Positions 24,361-33,410 of a stretch of 64,000 bases of DNA are shown in pieces; position 1 is the first letter of the stretch, and every line of letters begins with the position of its first letter. The DNA is from VXYL01 sp965243175. Its GTDB lineage: Bacteria; Pseudomonadota; Gammaproteobacteria; Pseudomonadales; Azotimanducaceae. Location of the stretch: assembly GCA_965243175.1 (NCBI GenBank), contig OZ251532.1, forward strand, positions 620,001-684,000. The letters are read 5' to 3'. A model generated the notes under the pieces. That model saw only the letters and a program-made list of their open reading frames with translations. It ran no database searches and had not been told where the DNA came from. Position numbers and translations under genes: made by a program.

Positions 24361-27300
24361 TCAGGCGGTTTGGCGGCGGGTCGTCCAGCTGCCGAGGAAT
24401 CGCAGTGCCGGGGAGTACAGGGCCATCTCGGCGATGATGAGGATGGCTGGGACCAGGAACAGCACGCCCACGCTTGCGAAAAGGAGGCCGGCGGCCAGGC
24501 TGATGACCATTGGCACTTGGAAGGCGTTCACTTCGCTCTTGTCGTAGAGCAGTGGCAGCAGCGCCATGAAGGTGGTTGCGGTGGTGAGCAGGATGGCGCG
24601 GGCGCGATGGCGGGCCGCGGCTGCGATGGCAGCCACCGCGGGGAGGCTCTCGTCGCTTGCTCGAATGCGGTTGTAGCGGTCCAGCAGAATGAGCGTGTCG
24701 TTCACCACCACGCCGCTGATGGCGACCATGCCGAACAAGGACGTGTTGGTGAGGTCGTAGCCGAGCACCACGTGGCCGACCACCGCGCCGACCACCACCA
24801 TCGGCAAGCTGGCCAGCGCCAGCAAAGGCTGTGCGAAGCTGCGCAACTGCGATGCCAACAGGCCGTAGACGACCAGCAGCGCGAGCGGAAACGACCACGC
24901 CAGCGTGTCGGCGGTGGCCGTGGCGTCGCGGGTGATTCCGTGCTGCTCTATCGTCAGCCCCGGATGGCGAGCGAGCAGCGCTGGCAGGGCGCTTTCGATT
25001 TCGGCGGAAATCTCGAGGGAGCCAACCACCTCCGTGTCGAAATGCCCGCTCACGGTGGCGGCGCGAACGCGGTCGATGCGCAGCAGTTCGGCGTAGTCCC
25101 GCTCTTCCGCGATCGTCGCCACGGTGGAGAGCGGCACGCTGCCGGCGGGCGTGACGATGCGTTCGTCCAGCAAATCCCGCACGCTGCGCCTTCGCTCTCC
25201 GGGATAGCGAACCACCACTCTGATCTCGTCCTGCCCGCGCTGGATGCGCTGCACTTCGACGCCGAAGAAGGTGCTGTGCAGCTGCCTCGCCACGTGCGCG
25301 GAGGTCAGCCCGGCGGCAATGCCCGCCTCCGTGAGCTGGATGTCGTAGCGCCGCTTGCCGGGGATCAGCGAATCCTCCACGTCGCCCATGCCCTTGGCGC
25401 CCGCGTAGATGCCGCGCAAGTCCGCCACCGCCTGCGCCAGCACGTCTTCGTTCTCATGCATCAGGGCGTGCGCAACGACCGTGGAGATGAAGCCCGCCGG
25501 CTCGGTGTAGGTGACGATGCGCGCCCCCGGCACCTCGCCGGCGGCATGGCGCCAGAGCCGGCGGAAGTTCTCCTCCGAAATGGAACGCTCGGCGAGCGGA
25601 ACCAGGCTCACTTCCACGGTGGCCAAGTGGCTGCCGGCCGGGCTCTTCTTGGCGCCGTCGAAGGAGGTGGGCAAGCGATGGCGCCCCACCAGCACGGCAA
25701 CGGATTCGATCACGCCGCCGCCGAGTTCGCGGTCCACGGCGCGGGCCGCTTCGGCAACGTGTCTCGCCGCGTCCTCGGTCGCCTCGAATCGCGTGCCGAC
25801 CGGCATCGCAATCGTGGCCTGGGCTGTGTTCGAACCCGTGCTTTCGGGAAAGGCCGCGTAGCCGATCGCGCCGGTGCCCACCAGCCCGCCCACAGCCACC
25901 AGCGCAAGCGCCACGGCGAGCAGCACCAGGTAGGGAAAGCGGATGGCCCAGGCGATGGCCTGCACCACCTTGCCGTGAACGAAGTCGTCGAACACGCGGC
26001 GGGATCGGCTCTGCCACTCCGCCAGCGGCGAGAGGCTCCAGCGGCTGTCGCCGACCAGATGGGCGGGCAGAACGCAGAACACCTCGACGAGCGAGATGGC
26101 GAGCACCAGGGCGATGACGACGGACGTGGCGGCGAAGAGCTGCCCCCAGGCGTCGTCGAGCGGAAACAGCGCGAAGAACGCCACTGCCGTGGTCAGCGCG
26201 CCGATGGCGACCGGCCCGGCCACGGCGCGCACGCCGGCAATCGACGCATTCACGCCCCGATGGCCGAGTTCGCGTTGCCGGACGATGCTCTCGCCGACGA
26301 CGACGGCATCGTCCACCACCAAGCCAGCGGCGATGAAGAAGGCGAACATCGTCAGCGCGTTGATGCTCATGCCGGTGGCGTCGAAGAACACGAGCGAGCC
26401 GAGGAACGCGATTGGAATGCCCATCGCGATCCAGAACGCGATGCGCAGGTCGAAGATCGCCAGCAAGGCCAGGAAGACCAGCACCGCGCCGATCAAGGCG
26501 TTGCTGGCCACCACGGAGAGTCGATCGAAGATGAGCTCGTTCTCGTCGTTCCACAGCAGGACTTCCGTTCCCGGCGCCGGAACGTAGGTGGCCAGGAAGC
26601 GCTTGACCTCGTCGCCCACGTCCTGGGTGGATTGGCCAGCGGCGGCATCGACCTGCACGAAAACGGTGGCGCGGCCGTCGATTTCGTTGACCAGGTCCTC
26701 GTCCACGAAACCGTCGCGCAACGTCGCCACGTCGCCCAGGCGAACTACGGTGCCGTTCGGTTCGGCCACCAGCACGATGTTCTTGAACCCGTCCGCGGTG
26801 GTTCGTTGGGCGAACGTGCCGATCAGCACCTCGCCAGCGTCCGTGCGCAGCTCGCCGCCCGAGAGATTGAACGACGACTGCCGGACGATGTTCGCCACGC
26901 CGTTGATCGTCAGCCCGTGCCGGCGCAGCGCTTCTTCGCTCAGTTCGATGCTTATCTCGCGGTCGCGGGCGCCTTCCAGATAGGCCACGGACACGCCCGG
27001 CAGCGTCAACAGCGACGAGCGCAGCGCTTCCGCGTCTCGCCGCAGCGCGTCTTCGTCCAGATTCGACGCGGACACCGCCAACGTGACGACGCGGCGCAGC
27101 ACCTCGGTGCGTAGAACTTCGGGCGGCTCGGCGTTGGGCGGCGGAAAGTTCTCGATGCGCTCGACCGCCGTGCGCACCGCGCTGAGCGTGTCCACCGGGT
27201 CCGCGAACGTGCTGACTTCGACGACGACTCTGCCGATGCCCTGCGCGGAAGTGGAGAGCACGCGCTGCACGCCGACGATGCCGTCGATGCTCTCCTCCAC

Positions 27301-27552
27301 GCGCCGGACGACGTCCTCTTCGACTTCCACGGGCGACGCGCCCGGATAGGGAACGGTGACGGTTATCGTGCCTGGGTCGTATTCGGGAAAGCGCTCGATG
27401 GCGACCTGGCTGGCAGCGAACACGCCACCGCCGAGCAGGAACAGCATCAGCACGTTGGCGGCGACGCGATTGCGGGCGAAGTAGCCCGCGATGCCCGCCC
27501 TGCCGTCGATGCTCTCCCTGCCGCTGGCGGCGCTCGCTTCGACTTCGCTCAT
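24361..27552 (-). CDS. RND efflux transporter permease
   Basis: At 1063 residues this is the usual length for AcrB/MexB-type permeases. After a 25-residue cytoplasmic tail comes the first transmembrane helix (ANVLMLFLLGGGVFAA). Two large periplasmic loops follow, with a repeated arrangement of helices. The RND motif GLVVDDAVVVGES lies in helix 4, whose paired Asp residues carry protons in the family. FFDATGMSINALTMFAFFIA precedes it. It is preceded by the adaptor gene with 3 bases between them. No outer-membrane factor is encoded nearby. The substrate is unknown; the sequence is closer to the export type than to heavy-metal CusA-type pumps because no methionine-rich site is evident. Confidence 0.92.
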   Translation of the reverse strand: MSEVEASAASGRESIDGRAGIAGYFARNRVAANVLMLFLLGGGVFAASQVAIERFPEYDPGTITVTVPYPGASPVEVEEDVVRRVEESIDGIVGVQRVLSTSAQGIGRVVVEVSTFADPVDTLSAVRTAVERIENFPPPNAEPPEVLRTEVLRRVVTLAVSASNLDEDALRRDAEALRSSLLTLPGVSVAYLEGARDREISIELSEEALRRHGLTINGVANIVRQSSFNLSGGELRTDAGEVLIGTFAQRTTADGFKNIVLVAEPNGTVVRLGDVATLRDGFVDEDLVNEIDGRATVFVQVDAAAGQSTQDVGDEVKRFLATYVPAPGTEVLLWNDENELIFDRLSVVASNALIGAVLVFLALLAIFDLRIAFWIAMGIPIAFLGSLVFFDATGMSINALTMFAFFIAAGLVVDDAVVVGESIVRQRELGHRGVNASIAGVRAVAGPVAIGALTTAVAFFALFPLDDAWGQLFAATSVVIALVLAISLVEVFCVLPAHLVGDSRWSLSPLAEWQSRSRRVFDDFVHGKVVQAIAWAIRFPYLVLLAVALALVAVGGLVGTGAIGYAAFPESTGSNTAQATIAMPVGTRFEATEDAARHVAEAARAVDRELGGGVIESVAVLVGRHRLPTSFDGAKKSPAGSHLATVEVSLVPLAERSISEENFRRLWRHAAGEVPGARIVTYTEPAGFISTVVAHALMHENEDVLAQAVADLRGIYAGAKGMGDVEDSLIPGKRRYDIQLTEAGIAAGLTSAHVARQLHSTFFGVEVQRIQRGQDEIRVVVRYPGERRRSVRDLLDERIVTPAGSVPLSTVATIAEERDYAELLRIDRVRAATVSGHFDTEVVGSLEISAEIESALPALLARHPGLTIEQHGITRDATATADTLAWSFPLALLVVYGLLASQLRSFAQPLLALASLPMVVVGAVVGHVVLGYDLTNTSLFGMVAISGVVVNDTLILLDRYNRIRASDESLPAVAAIAAAARHRARAILLTTATTFMALLPLLYDKSEVNAFQVPMVISLAAGLLFASVGVLFLVPAILIIAEMALYSPALRFLGSWTTRRQTA

Positions 27553-27555
27553 GGA

Positions 27556-28725
27556 TCAAGGCCGCGCGGCGGCCACCGGCTTGACGGCCATTCCCGAACG
27601 CGGCTGCGCCAGCCGCCCGACCACCACGCCCTGCTTCGCATCGAACGCCTGCACCACCCAGCCGGCGCTGTTTCGCCCCAGTGCGCGCGGCTGGAAGGAT
27701 TGCAGCGCGTCTTCCTCCACCAGCCAGACGCTGCCGCCCGACTGCTCCGCCGCTTCCGGCAGGACGAAGACGTCGTCCACCGGCGGGCCGGGAACGACGA
27801 CGTTGACGAAGGTGCCGGGGCGCGGCGGCGCTTGCCGTTCGCGATCGTTCGCGAACGCCATGTAGAGCGTCGCTTGGCGGCTCTGCGGATCCACCACGGG
27901 GGATACCCGCTCCACGATGACGTCGAAAGAGCGCCCTCCCTGCGTCACCGCTCTGGCCGCGCGGCCAACGACCGGTTCGAGGCTGCGCAGATCCCGCAAA
28001 GCCGCCTGCGCTTCGAACTGCACGGCGTCCTTCGCGAACACCTGGCCGAGCGGTACGGTCGGGCCGACGACTTGGCCGACTTCGATGCCGGTGGCGCGAA
28101 CCCAGCCGTCGAACGGCAGCGAGATGCTTGTTTGGGAGAGGGCGAATTCCGCGTTCTTCAGCCCGTTCTCCGCCCGTTCGACCCGTGCTTGCGCCCGCTC
28201 GATCTGCGGTACGCGACGAACCACCGCCGGCACCTCGATGCCGGGGTTCTGGCGGCGAAACTCCTGCGCTTTGAACTCGCCCTTCAGTTGCTGCTTGCGG
28301 AGCCGGGCCTGGGCTTCGCGCACCGCCGCCTTGGCCGACTCGACGCGAATCTCGAATGGCGACGGGTCGATTCGCAGCAACACTTCGCCAGCGCGGAATG
28401 CGCTGCCGCTGCGCAACGACGGCGAGACGAACACGACCTCGCCGGCGGCCTGGCTGCGCATCGTAACGCCGCCGCGAACCGTGACCACGCCGGTCGTCCG
28501 CACGTCCAGCGTGGCACTGGCGCGAACCGGGCGAACGACGTTGACCGAGACGCCAGCAGCGCGCCCGCCCGTCGCGCCGCGCCCTTCCAAGGAGACCACC
28601 GACGGCGCGCGGGCGAAGTAGATGCCAGCCGCGATGACCACGACGATGACGACGATCTGGGCGATGCCCTTGGCGCTCCAAGGCGTCTTGCCGGAGCGCG
28701 GAGCGCTGTCTCCTTCATCCGCCAC
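27556..28725 (-). CDS. RND efflux periplasmic adaptor (membrane fusion protein)
   Basis: A GTG start at 28725 with AAGGGGAT upstream gives 389 residues. One N-terminal helix (IAQIVVIVVVIAAGIYFA) anchors the protein. Then come the lipoyl-like half motif (MRSQAAGEVVFVSPSLRSG), a helical hairpin of about 90 residues rich in Arg/Glu/Ala, the second lipoyl half (ISLPFDGWVRATGIEVGQVV) and beta-barrel segments. It bridges the permease to an outer-membrane channel. It is the first gene of the efflux operon, with the permease 3 bases downstream. Confidence 0.9.
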   Translation of the reverse strand: MADEGDSAPRSGKTPWSAKGIAQIVVIVVVIAAGIYFARAPSVVSLEGRGATGGRAAGVSVNVVRPVRASATLDVRTTGVVTVRGGVTMRSQAAGEVVFVSPSLRSGSAFRAGEVLLRIDPSPFEIRVESAKAAVREAQARLRKQQLKGEFKAQEFRRQNPGIEVPAVVRRVPQIERAQARVERAENGLKNAEFALSQTSISLPFDGWVRATGIEVGQVVGPTVPLGQVFAKDAVQFEAQAALRDLRSLEPVVGRAARAVTQGGRSFDVIVERVSPVVDPQSRQATLYMAFANDRERQAPPRPGTFVNVVVPGPPVDDVFVLPEAAEQSGGSVWLVEEDALQSFQPRALGRNSAGWVVQAFDAKQGVVVGRLAQPRSGMAVKPVAAARP

Positions 28726-28828
28726 GATCCATCCCCTTGCGCGTTGGCGGCCAAGTCGCCCATAGCGTAGACGAATGAGGCAAGCCCTGCACACGGCCAC
28801 CTTCAAGCGCAAGCGGCGGCAGAACAAC

Positions 28829-28940
28829 GGGTGTGCGACATTTGGTGGCGTCTGCTCCCGCACATCCTGGGAGCGCCGGCGTCCCCGCCCGCGTCCTGGT
28901 TCACGATGTTCGCCTGTGCGGGCGAGACGCCCATGAGCGC
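28829..28940 (-). repeat. truncated copy of the MITE-like element
   Basis: This copy starts GGTGTGCGACATTTGG and continues with CTGGGAGCGCCGGCGTCC and TTCGCCTGTGCGGGCGAGAC. The same order is read on the minus strand of the complete element at 62749-62956. The match is lost after about 28935, before the second terminus, so one end is missing. Confidence 0.65.
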
Positions 28941-29008
28941 TAGCTTGTTTTGGGCGTTCGAAGTGGCCTCGGCTGGCTGTGCGTTGACAGTGACAAGGAG
29001 GTCACGGA

Positions 29009-29143
29009 GTGGACGAGGACTGGCAGGTGCTGTCGTCGTTGCTGCCATCGGACTGGCGGGAGCAGGCGGCGGAGCACGGGGCGCTCAAGGGGCTGCGGAA
29101 GGACAAGTCGCCGGACGCGCTGCTGCGGACGCTGCTGATGCAT
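29009..29143 (+). pseudogene. N-terminal fragment of an IS4-like transposase
   Basis: From the GTG at 29009 the frame reads MDEDWQVLSSLLPSDWREQA, a GALKGLRKDKSPDALL segment and then RTLLMH. This is typical of the N-terminus of IS4-family transposases from high-GC bacteria. Similarity stops abruptly at about 29143, where the sequence changes to CCAAGGATGCGATTATGTGAAC. No DDE domain follows. It is a stub of an insertion sequence, about 45 codons. Confidence 0.6.
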
Positions 29144-29154
29144 CCACCCCAAGG

Positions 29155-29460
29155 ATGCGATTATGTGAACCCTTTGCTGAGCTGCTCGATGAAACCACGC
29201 GAAGGCTCGGCCAGCGTCACGCGCAACTCCTTTACCTTCCGTATACATCATGCCAAGGTTGTGCTGTGCCTGAATGTCCCCTGTTCAGCGGCACGATTGA
29301 GCCACCTTAACGCTTAGAATAGTCGCGCACCACGCCGCGACCTTCTATGTACATAGTACCAAGATGAAATTGTGCAGATGCGTGACCTTGCTCCGCTGCC
29401 AATGTGAGTGCGCCTACATCGGTAGAATCGTCGTAGTCCTCTGATTTACGCAGTGCTTCC
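29155..29460 (-). pseudogene. Sel1-repeat protein pseudogene
   Basis: Read on the minus strand, this stretch holds at least two recognisable Sel1 repeats: LAAEQGHASAQFHLGTMY then IEGRGVVRDYSK, and RWLNRAAEQG followed by MMYTEGKGVARDAGRAFAWF and HRAAQQ. The frame breaks between them (a stop right after RDYSKR) and again after AAEQG. The sequence ends in GTTCACATAATCGCATCCTTGG, a near copy of which ends the Sel1-like fragment at 23291. No start codon context is left. It is a clear pseudogene. Sel1 proteins usually mediate protein-protein contacts. Confidence 0.7.
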
Positions 29461-29483
29461 TTGTTGCCTAGGCGGATGTGGCG

Positions 29484-29588
29484 CTAGGTTCGCTTGAGAC
29501 CGTGAAGCGCAAGCTGAGAAAGGCCCCAAAGAAATCGCAATGCCCCAATAGCAACAGCTCCTACGGCCACGACGACACCTCCTGCCAT
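29484..29588 (-). CDS. possible tiny membrane peptide
   Basis: The minus-strand frame reads MAGGVVVAVGAVAIGALRFL and ends in GLKRT (34 residues), mostly hydrophobic. It overlaps the end of another open hydrophobic frame (GAFWVAIGLLFTAVTFLVLA) that has no clear start. Both lie in decayed DNA, so they may be gene remnants. Support is weak. Confidence 0.25.
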   Translation of the reverse strand: MAGGVVVAVGAVAIGALRFLWGLSQLALHGLKRT

Positions 29589-29699
29589 GCCGCCAACACA
29601 AGAAATGTGACCGCCGTGAACAGCAAGCCGATAGCCACCCAGAAGGCACCCAAAAGTATGTTGGTGCCCCAGGGAGAGAAGGCAACGACAACAGCTTTC

Positions 29700-29840
29700 T
29701 CAATCCCCTCTGGCCAAGCGAGCGCAGCGCCGCGACGTATAGATGGGGCCGCTGCAGGCCGTGGCGGTCGCCAAGGCCAACGTCGTCAGAGCACACGGGG
29801 CGATTGCCGACCTAGGCTTCTTGTTAGGTTGCTTAGGCAA
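29700..29840 (-). pseudogene. truncated second copy of the DUF2255-like lipoprotein start
   Basis: The TTG at 29840 begins LPKQPNKKPRSAIAPCALTT and keeps the lipobox-like segment ATATAC-SGP of the gene at 23834-24352. It then jumps to a different sequence and stops after 46 residues. It is part of the duplicated segment 29745-29944. Confidence 0.6.
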
Positions 29841-29944
29841 CGTGGTGGTCAGGCGGTTTGGCGGCGGGTCGTCCAGCTGCCGAGGAATCGCAGTGCCGGC
29901 GAGTACAGGGCCATCTCGGCGATGATGAGGATGGCTGGGACCAG
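29745..29944. repeat. 200-bp duplication of the RND permease end and lipoprotein start
   Basis: This stretch aligns without gaps to 24257-24456 with only scattered substitutions. It carries the last codons of the permease (SPALRFLGSWTTRRQTA) and the start of the adjacent lipoprotein. On its left, GACGTATAGATGGGG (29734-29748) equals 24101-24115, so the copy also has an internal deletion relative to the original. Confidence 0.85.
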
Positions 29945-30141
29945 CTCCGCCCTTGGCTTGCGTTGCTCTCTAGGACGAGCGCCGGCCGGTACATGTCCTC
30001 CCCGCGCAGAAACCGCGGCACCAGCGCGTCCTCGTTGAGATCAAGGCGGAAGTCGTCCGCGGCGTCGCCTACGTACGCATTGCAGCCAGCGATCAGGTTG
30101 TCGTGCAGACTGGCCTTCTTGGCGAGGCCTTTGCCGCGCAC
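29945..30141 (-). pseudogene. truncated gene fragment of unknown family
   Basis: From a GTG at 30141 the frame reads MRGKGLAKKASLHDNLIAGC then NAYVGDAADDFRLDLNEDAL and VPRFLRGEDMYRP, which looks like genuine coding sequence. It is cut where the 200-bp duplication begins at 29944. In another frame upstream (30142-30180) a GVPYHELT-like peptide may be its continuation, implying a frameshift. I do not recognise the family. Confidence 0.4.
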
Positions 30142-30293
30142 AGCGTCAACTCGTGGTACGGAACCCCAGATGGAAGTTCTCCACGAACACGCGGCCCTTG
30201 AAGTGCAACGAAGTCGTCGTCGTGCCGCCGCCTCGCCGTGGGCCCTTATGGCGAGACGGCCCGGCTACTGCCTAAGCCGCCGCTTGCGCACCC

Positions 30294-30905
30294 CTAGCCG
30301 GCATTGCGCTGGCGCTTGGTTTTGCGCTTGCGGAAGCCAGCCTTGGCCGCCGCCCTGTCCGGCAGCGCGTCCACGTACTTCTCCCCGGCCGGTGCCAACT
30401 GCTTCATCCCTCTGGACACCGCCGCGAGATACCCCGCCTGCGTTGCGTTGTTGACCGCGTACGTCCCATTGCTGCCGAACGCGACGCCCCCCGCCTCGGT
30501 GTTCAGCGCGGCGACATCGGCCGTCTTGAACTGCTGCACACCGCGGTGGTTGGTGAGATAGTAGGCAAGGCAGGCCACCCGCTCGGTGTCCGTATTCGCC
30601 TTCTTCTCCGCCATGAAGTCCTTCGGCGACGGCGTCTTGCCCGACGCGGCACGGGCCGGCGGCGCGCTCTGGCGGGCCGGGGCCGCGCTCTGACGCCCCG
30701 CCGACGCGCTCTGCCGCTTCGCCGGCTTGGCGGTGGCGGGCGGCGCCTCCACGGGCGCGGCATCGGACGCCGCCACCCCAAGGAACGCCCCCACCATCGC
30801 GTGGGCGCGAACGCGGAGCTCCTGCTTCAACGGCACGAGCACGTCCGCCAGTTGCTGAAAGGCGCTCGCAAGCGCCTGCTCATCGGAAGTTCGGTTACGG
30901 GCCAT
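30294..30905 (-). CDS. hypothetical protein with Ala/Pro/Lys linker and conserved C-terminal domain
   Basis: The 203-residue product has a helical N-terminus (EQALASAFQQLADVLVPLKQ), then a low-complexity Ala/Pro/Lys/Ser linker with repeated RQSA units (about residues 55-90). A compact domain follows: DTERVACLAYYLTNHRGVQQ, FKTADVAALNTEAGG and a segment ending AGYLAAVSRGMKQLAPAGEK, then a basic tail. The domain looks like a small winged-helix-type fold, but no catalytic residue is evident. The gene stands alone beside the decayed region. The function is unknown. Confidence 0.6.
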   Translation of the reverse strand: MARNRTSDEQALASAFQQLADVLVPLKQELRVRAHAMVGAFLGVAASDAAPVEAPPATAKPAKRQSASAGRQSAAPARQSAPPARAASGKTPSPKDFMAEKKANTDTERVACLAYYLTNHRGVQQFKTADVAALNTEAGGVAFGSNGTYAVNNATQAGYLAAVSRGMKQLAPAGEKYVDALPDRAAAKAGFRKRKTKRQRNAG

Positions 30906-30985
30906 CTGGCTCCCTCATTCAGTTCCAGTTACTGATTATGCAACATTGCGGCGCTTGTGTGAGAGCCGATTTTCCACACTTCGCG

Positions 30986-31555
30986 TCAGCTTTGTTTTGG
31001 GCGTTCGCTGCTTGGCCGCGCCACCACGATGTCCTCCATGCGCACGGGGAAGCGGCCGCAGAGGCGGTCGGCGAAGTAGTGGCGGAGAGTGTTAGTTACG
31101 ACTGGGAAGGCCAGCTGATCCCAAGGGACTTCGTGCTCCTGCCAGAGGCGCGCTTCGAGGGTTTCCTCGCCTGGGGCGAAGGTGCGCTTGGCGTCGCGGA
31201 AGCTGGCGCGGAAGAAGAAGTACACCTGGGAGATGTGGGGCAGGTTGAAGATGGTGTAGAGGCCGTCGATGGCGACGTCCGCGTTGGCCTCTTCGCGGGT
31301 TTCGCGGCGGGCGCCCTCGGCGGTGGTCTCGCCCAGCTCCAGGAAGCCGGCGGGGAGCGTCCACAGGCCCTTGCGCGGTTCGATGCCGCGTCGGCACAGG
31401 AGCACGGCGTCGTCCGCGGCGACCAGGCAGCCGGCCACCACCTTCGGGTTCACGTAGTGGATGGCGCCGCAACGGTCGCAGACGAAGCGCGGGCGGTTGT
31501 CGCCAGGCGGCACGCGCTGCGTCACCGTGCCGCCGCAAGCGCTGCAATAGTTCAT
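30986..31555 (-). CDS. Nudix hydrolase with N-terminal zinc ribbon
   Basis: A start at ATG 31555 gives 189 residues (MNYCSACGGTVTQRVPPGD). Two CxxC pairs (CSAC and CDRC) form a zinc ribbon at residues 4-30. The Nudix box GFLELGETTAEGARRETREEANAD follows at about 70-93, with the REExxE-type metal-binding core. This arrangement resembles NADH pyrophosphatase-like (NudC-type) and ADP-ribose Nudix proteins. The substrate is not determined. It is divergent from the gamma carbonic anhydrase gene, with 137 bases between starts. Confidence 0.88.
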   Translation of the reverse strand: MNYCSACGGTVTQRVPPGDNRPRFVCDRCGAIHYVNPKVVAGCLVAADDAVLLCRRGIEPRKGLWTLPAGFLELGETTAEGARRETREEANADVAIDGLYTIFNLPHISQVYFFFRASFRDAKRTFAPGEETLEARLWQEHEVPWDQLAFPVVTNTLRHYFADRLCGRFPVRMEDIVVARPSSERPKQS

Positions 31556-31692
31556 CGCCGCAGTATAGCCCGTGGCGTTGGGCGGTGATTCCGCGGGCCG
31601 AGCGAGACGAGGCGCCGTCGGGCGCTTGGCATCTGTCTTGCGCGTTGGCGACAATGGCGCATTGCTTGGATGGCCGGGGCGAGGGTGAGAAC

Positions 31693-32214
31693 ATGATCTA
31701 TTCGCTGGAAGGGCGGACGCCGCAGACGCATGGCGAGACGTTCATCGCGCCCACCGCGGTGGTCATCGGCGACGTGCGCATCCAGCACGAATCGTCGGTG
31801 TGGTGGGGCGCGGTGCTGCGCGGCGACTACGACGCCATCACCATCGGCAAGCGCAGCAACGTGCAGGACAACGCGGTCGTCCACATGGACGCGGGCTTTC
31901 CGGTCACCCTGGGCGACAGCGTGACCATCGGCCACAAGGCGGTGCTGCACGGCTGCACCATCGGCGACAACAGCCTGGTGGGCATCAACTCCGTGGTGAT
32001 GAACGAAGCGGTGATAGGCCGCGACTGCCTGATCGGTTCCAACGCGCTCGTCACCGAAGGCAAGGAGATTCCGCCGCGCAGCCTGGTGCTCGGTTCGCCG
32101 GGCAAGGTGGTGCGCGAGCTGAGCGACGACGAAGTGGCGGAGATCACCGATTTCGCAGACCGCTACGTGCGCAACTTCCGCCGCTATCGAGCGCATCTAG
32201 CCGCCGCGACCTGA
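31693..32214 (+). CDS. gamma carbonic anhydrase family protein
   Basis: This 173-residue left-handed beta-helix protein (ATG 31693, MIYSLEGRTPQTHGETFIAP) has hexapeptide repeats such as VVIGDVRI, SVWWGAVLRGDYDAI, IGKRSNVQDNAVVHMD, DSVTIGHKAVLHGCTIGDNS and LVGINSVVMNEAVIG. The metal-binding histidines lie in VVHMD, IGHKAVLHG. It is of the YrdA/PaaY type, whose true activity in bacteria varies. Its last base is shared with the ATG of purT. Confidence 0.88.
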   Translation: MIYSLEGRTPQTHGETFIAPTAVVIGDVRIQHESSVWWGAVLRGDYDAITIGKRSNVQDNAVVHMDAGFPVTLGDSVTIGHKAVLHGCTIGDNSLVGINSVVMNEAVIGRDCLIGSNALVTEGKEIPPRSLVLGSPGKVVRELSDDEVAEITDFADRYVRNFRRYRAHLAAAT

Positions 32215-33392
32215 TGCGAATCGGCACGCCGCTTTCCAAGACCGGCACGCGGGCGCTGTTGCTGGGCGCTGGCGAACTCGGCAAGGAAGTGGCCATCGAG
32301 TTGCAGCGGCTCGGCGTGGAGACGATTGCCGCGGACCGCTACGCCAATGCGCCGGCCATGCAGGTGGCGCACCGCTCGCACGTGCTCGACATGCTGGACG
32401 GCGCGGCGTTGCGGCGCGTGGTGGAAGCGGAAGCACCGGCGCTGGTGATTCCCGAGATAGAAGCCATCGCCACCGATGAACTGGTCGCGCTGGAAGGCGA
32501 AGGCTGGCGCATCGTGCCCACGGCTCGCGCCGCAGCACTGACCATGAACCGCGAGGGCATTCGCCGCCTTGCCGCGGAAGAGTTGGGTGTGGCCACATCG
32601 CCCTACCGCTTCGCCGCCAACGAGCAGGAATATGACGCGGCTTTGGACGCCATCGGCCTGCCCTGCGTGGTGAAGCCGGTGATGAGTTCCTCCGGCAAAG
32701 GCCAGTCCACCGTGCGAAGCCGCGGCGAAGCTGCGGATGCTTGGCGCCACGCCCGCACCAGCGCCCGTGGCGCTGCCGACAAGGTGATCGTGGAAGGATT
32801 CGTGGACTTCGACTTCGAGATCACGCTGCTGACGGTGCGGCACGTCGGTGGAACTGCGTTCTGCGCGCCGATTGGCCACCGGCAGGAAGGCGGCGACTAT
32901 CGGGAATCGTGGCAGCCACAGCCGATGCCCGAAGCGGCGCTTGTCGAGTGCCAGCGCATCGCGGGCCTGGTGACTGGGGAACTCGGCGGCTGCGGCGTCT
33001 TCGGCGTGGAGTTCTTCGTGCGCGACGACGAGGCGATCTTCAGCGAAGTCAGCCCCCGCCCGCACGACACGGGGATGGTTACGTTGATCGGCCAGGATCT
33101 GTCGGAGTTCGCGCTGCACGCCCGGGCTGTGCTCGGCTTGCCGATTCCGGTGATCCGGCAGTTGGGGGGTGCGGCTTCCGCGGTGATCATCGCCGAAGGA
33201 CAATCGAACCAGCCGGCGTTCGACAATCTCGATGCAGCGCTTGCGCTCCCGGATACGCAGCTGCGCCTATTCGGGAAGCCGGAAGTGCGTGGTGAACGAC
33301 GGATGGGTGTGGCGCTCGCGCTAGGTGAAGATGTGGACGAAGCTAGGCGAAAGGCGCGGGTGGTCGCGGCGAGGGTGGAGGTCGGGCTCTAA
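32214..33392 (+). CDS. purT: formate-dependent phosphoribosylglycinamide formyltransferase
   Basis: ATG 32214 overlaps the upstream stop by one base. The 392-residue ATP-grasp enzyme opens with GTRALLLGAGELGKEVAIEL then QRLGVETIAADRYANAPAMQ, the PurT N-terminus. It has the ATP-grasp segments CVVKPVMSSSGKGQS, FGVEFFVRDDEAIFSEVSPRP and HDTGMVTLIGQDLSEFALH. PurT makes formyl-GAR from GAR, formate and ATP in purine synthesis and serves as the formate-dependent alternative to PurN. A full-length match of this clarity leaves little doubt. Confidence 0.95.
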   Translation: MRIGTPLSKTGTRALLLGAGELGKEVAIELQRLGVETIAADRYANAPAMQVAHRSHVLDMLDGAALRRVVEAEAPALVIPEIEAIATDELVALEGEGWRIVPTARAAALTMNREGIRRLAAEELGVATSPYRFAANEQEYDAALDAIGLPCVVKPVMSSSGKGQSTVRSRGEAADAWRHARTSARGAADKVIVEGFVDFDFEITLLTVRHVGGTAFCAPIGHRQEGGDYRESWQPQPMPEAALVECQRIAGLVTGELGGCGVFGVEFFVRDDEAIFSEVSPRPHDTGMVTLIGQDLSEFALHARAVLGLPIPVIRQLGGAASAVIIAEGQSNQPAFDNLDAALALPDTQLRLFGKPEVRGERRMGVALALGEDVDEARRKARVVAARVEVGL

Positions 33393-33410
33393 GCACGTTC
33401 ACGTCGCCGT

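Noticed and set aside
25454..28681. A very long open frame antisense/out of frame through the RND genes
   Set aside because: Its translation is Arg/Gly/Ala-rich with no domain, and the RND permease and adaptor account for the DNA. It is a high-GC shadow.
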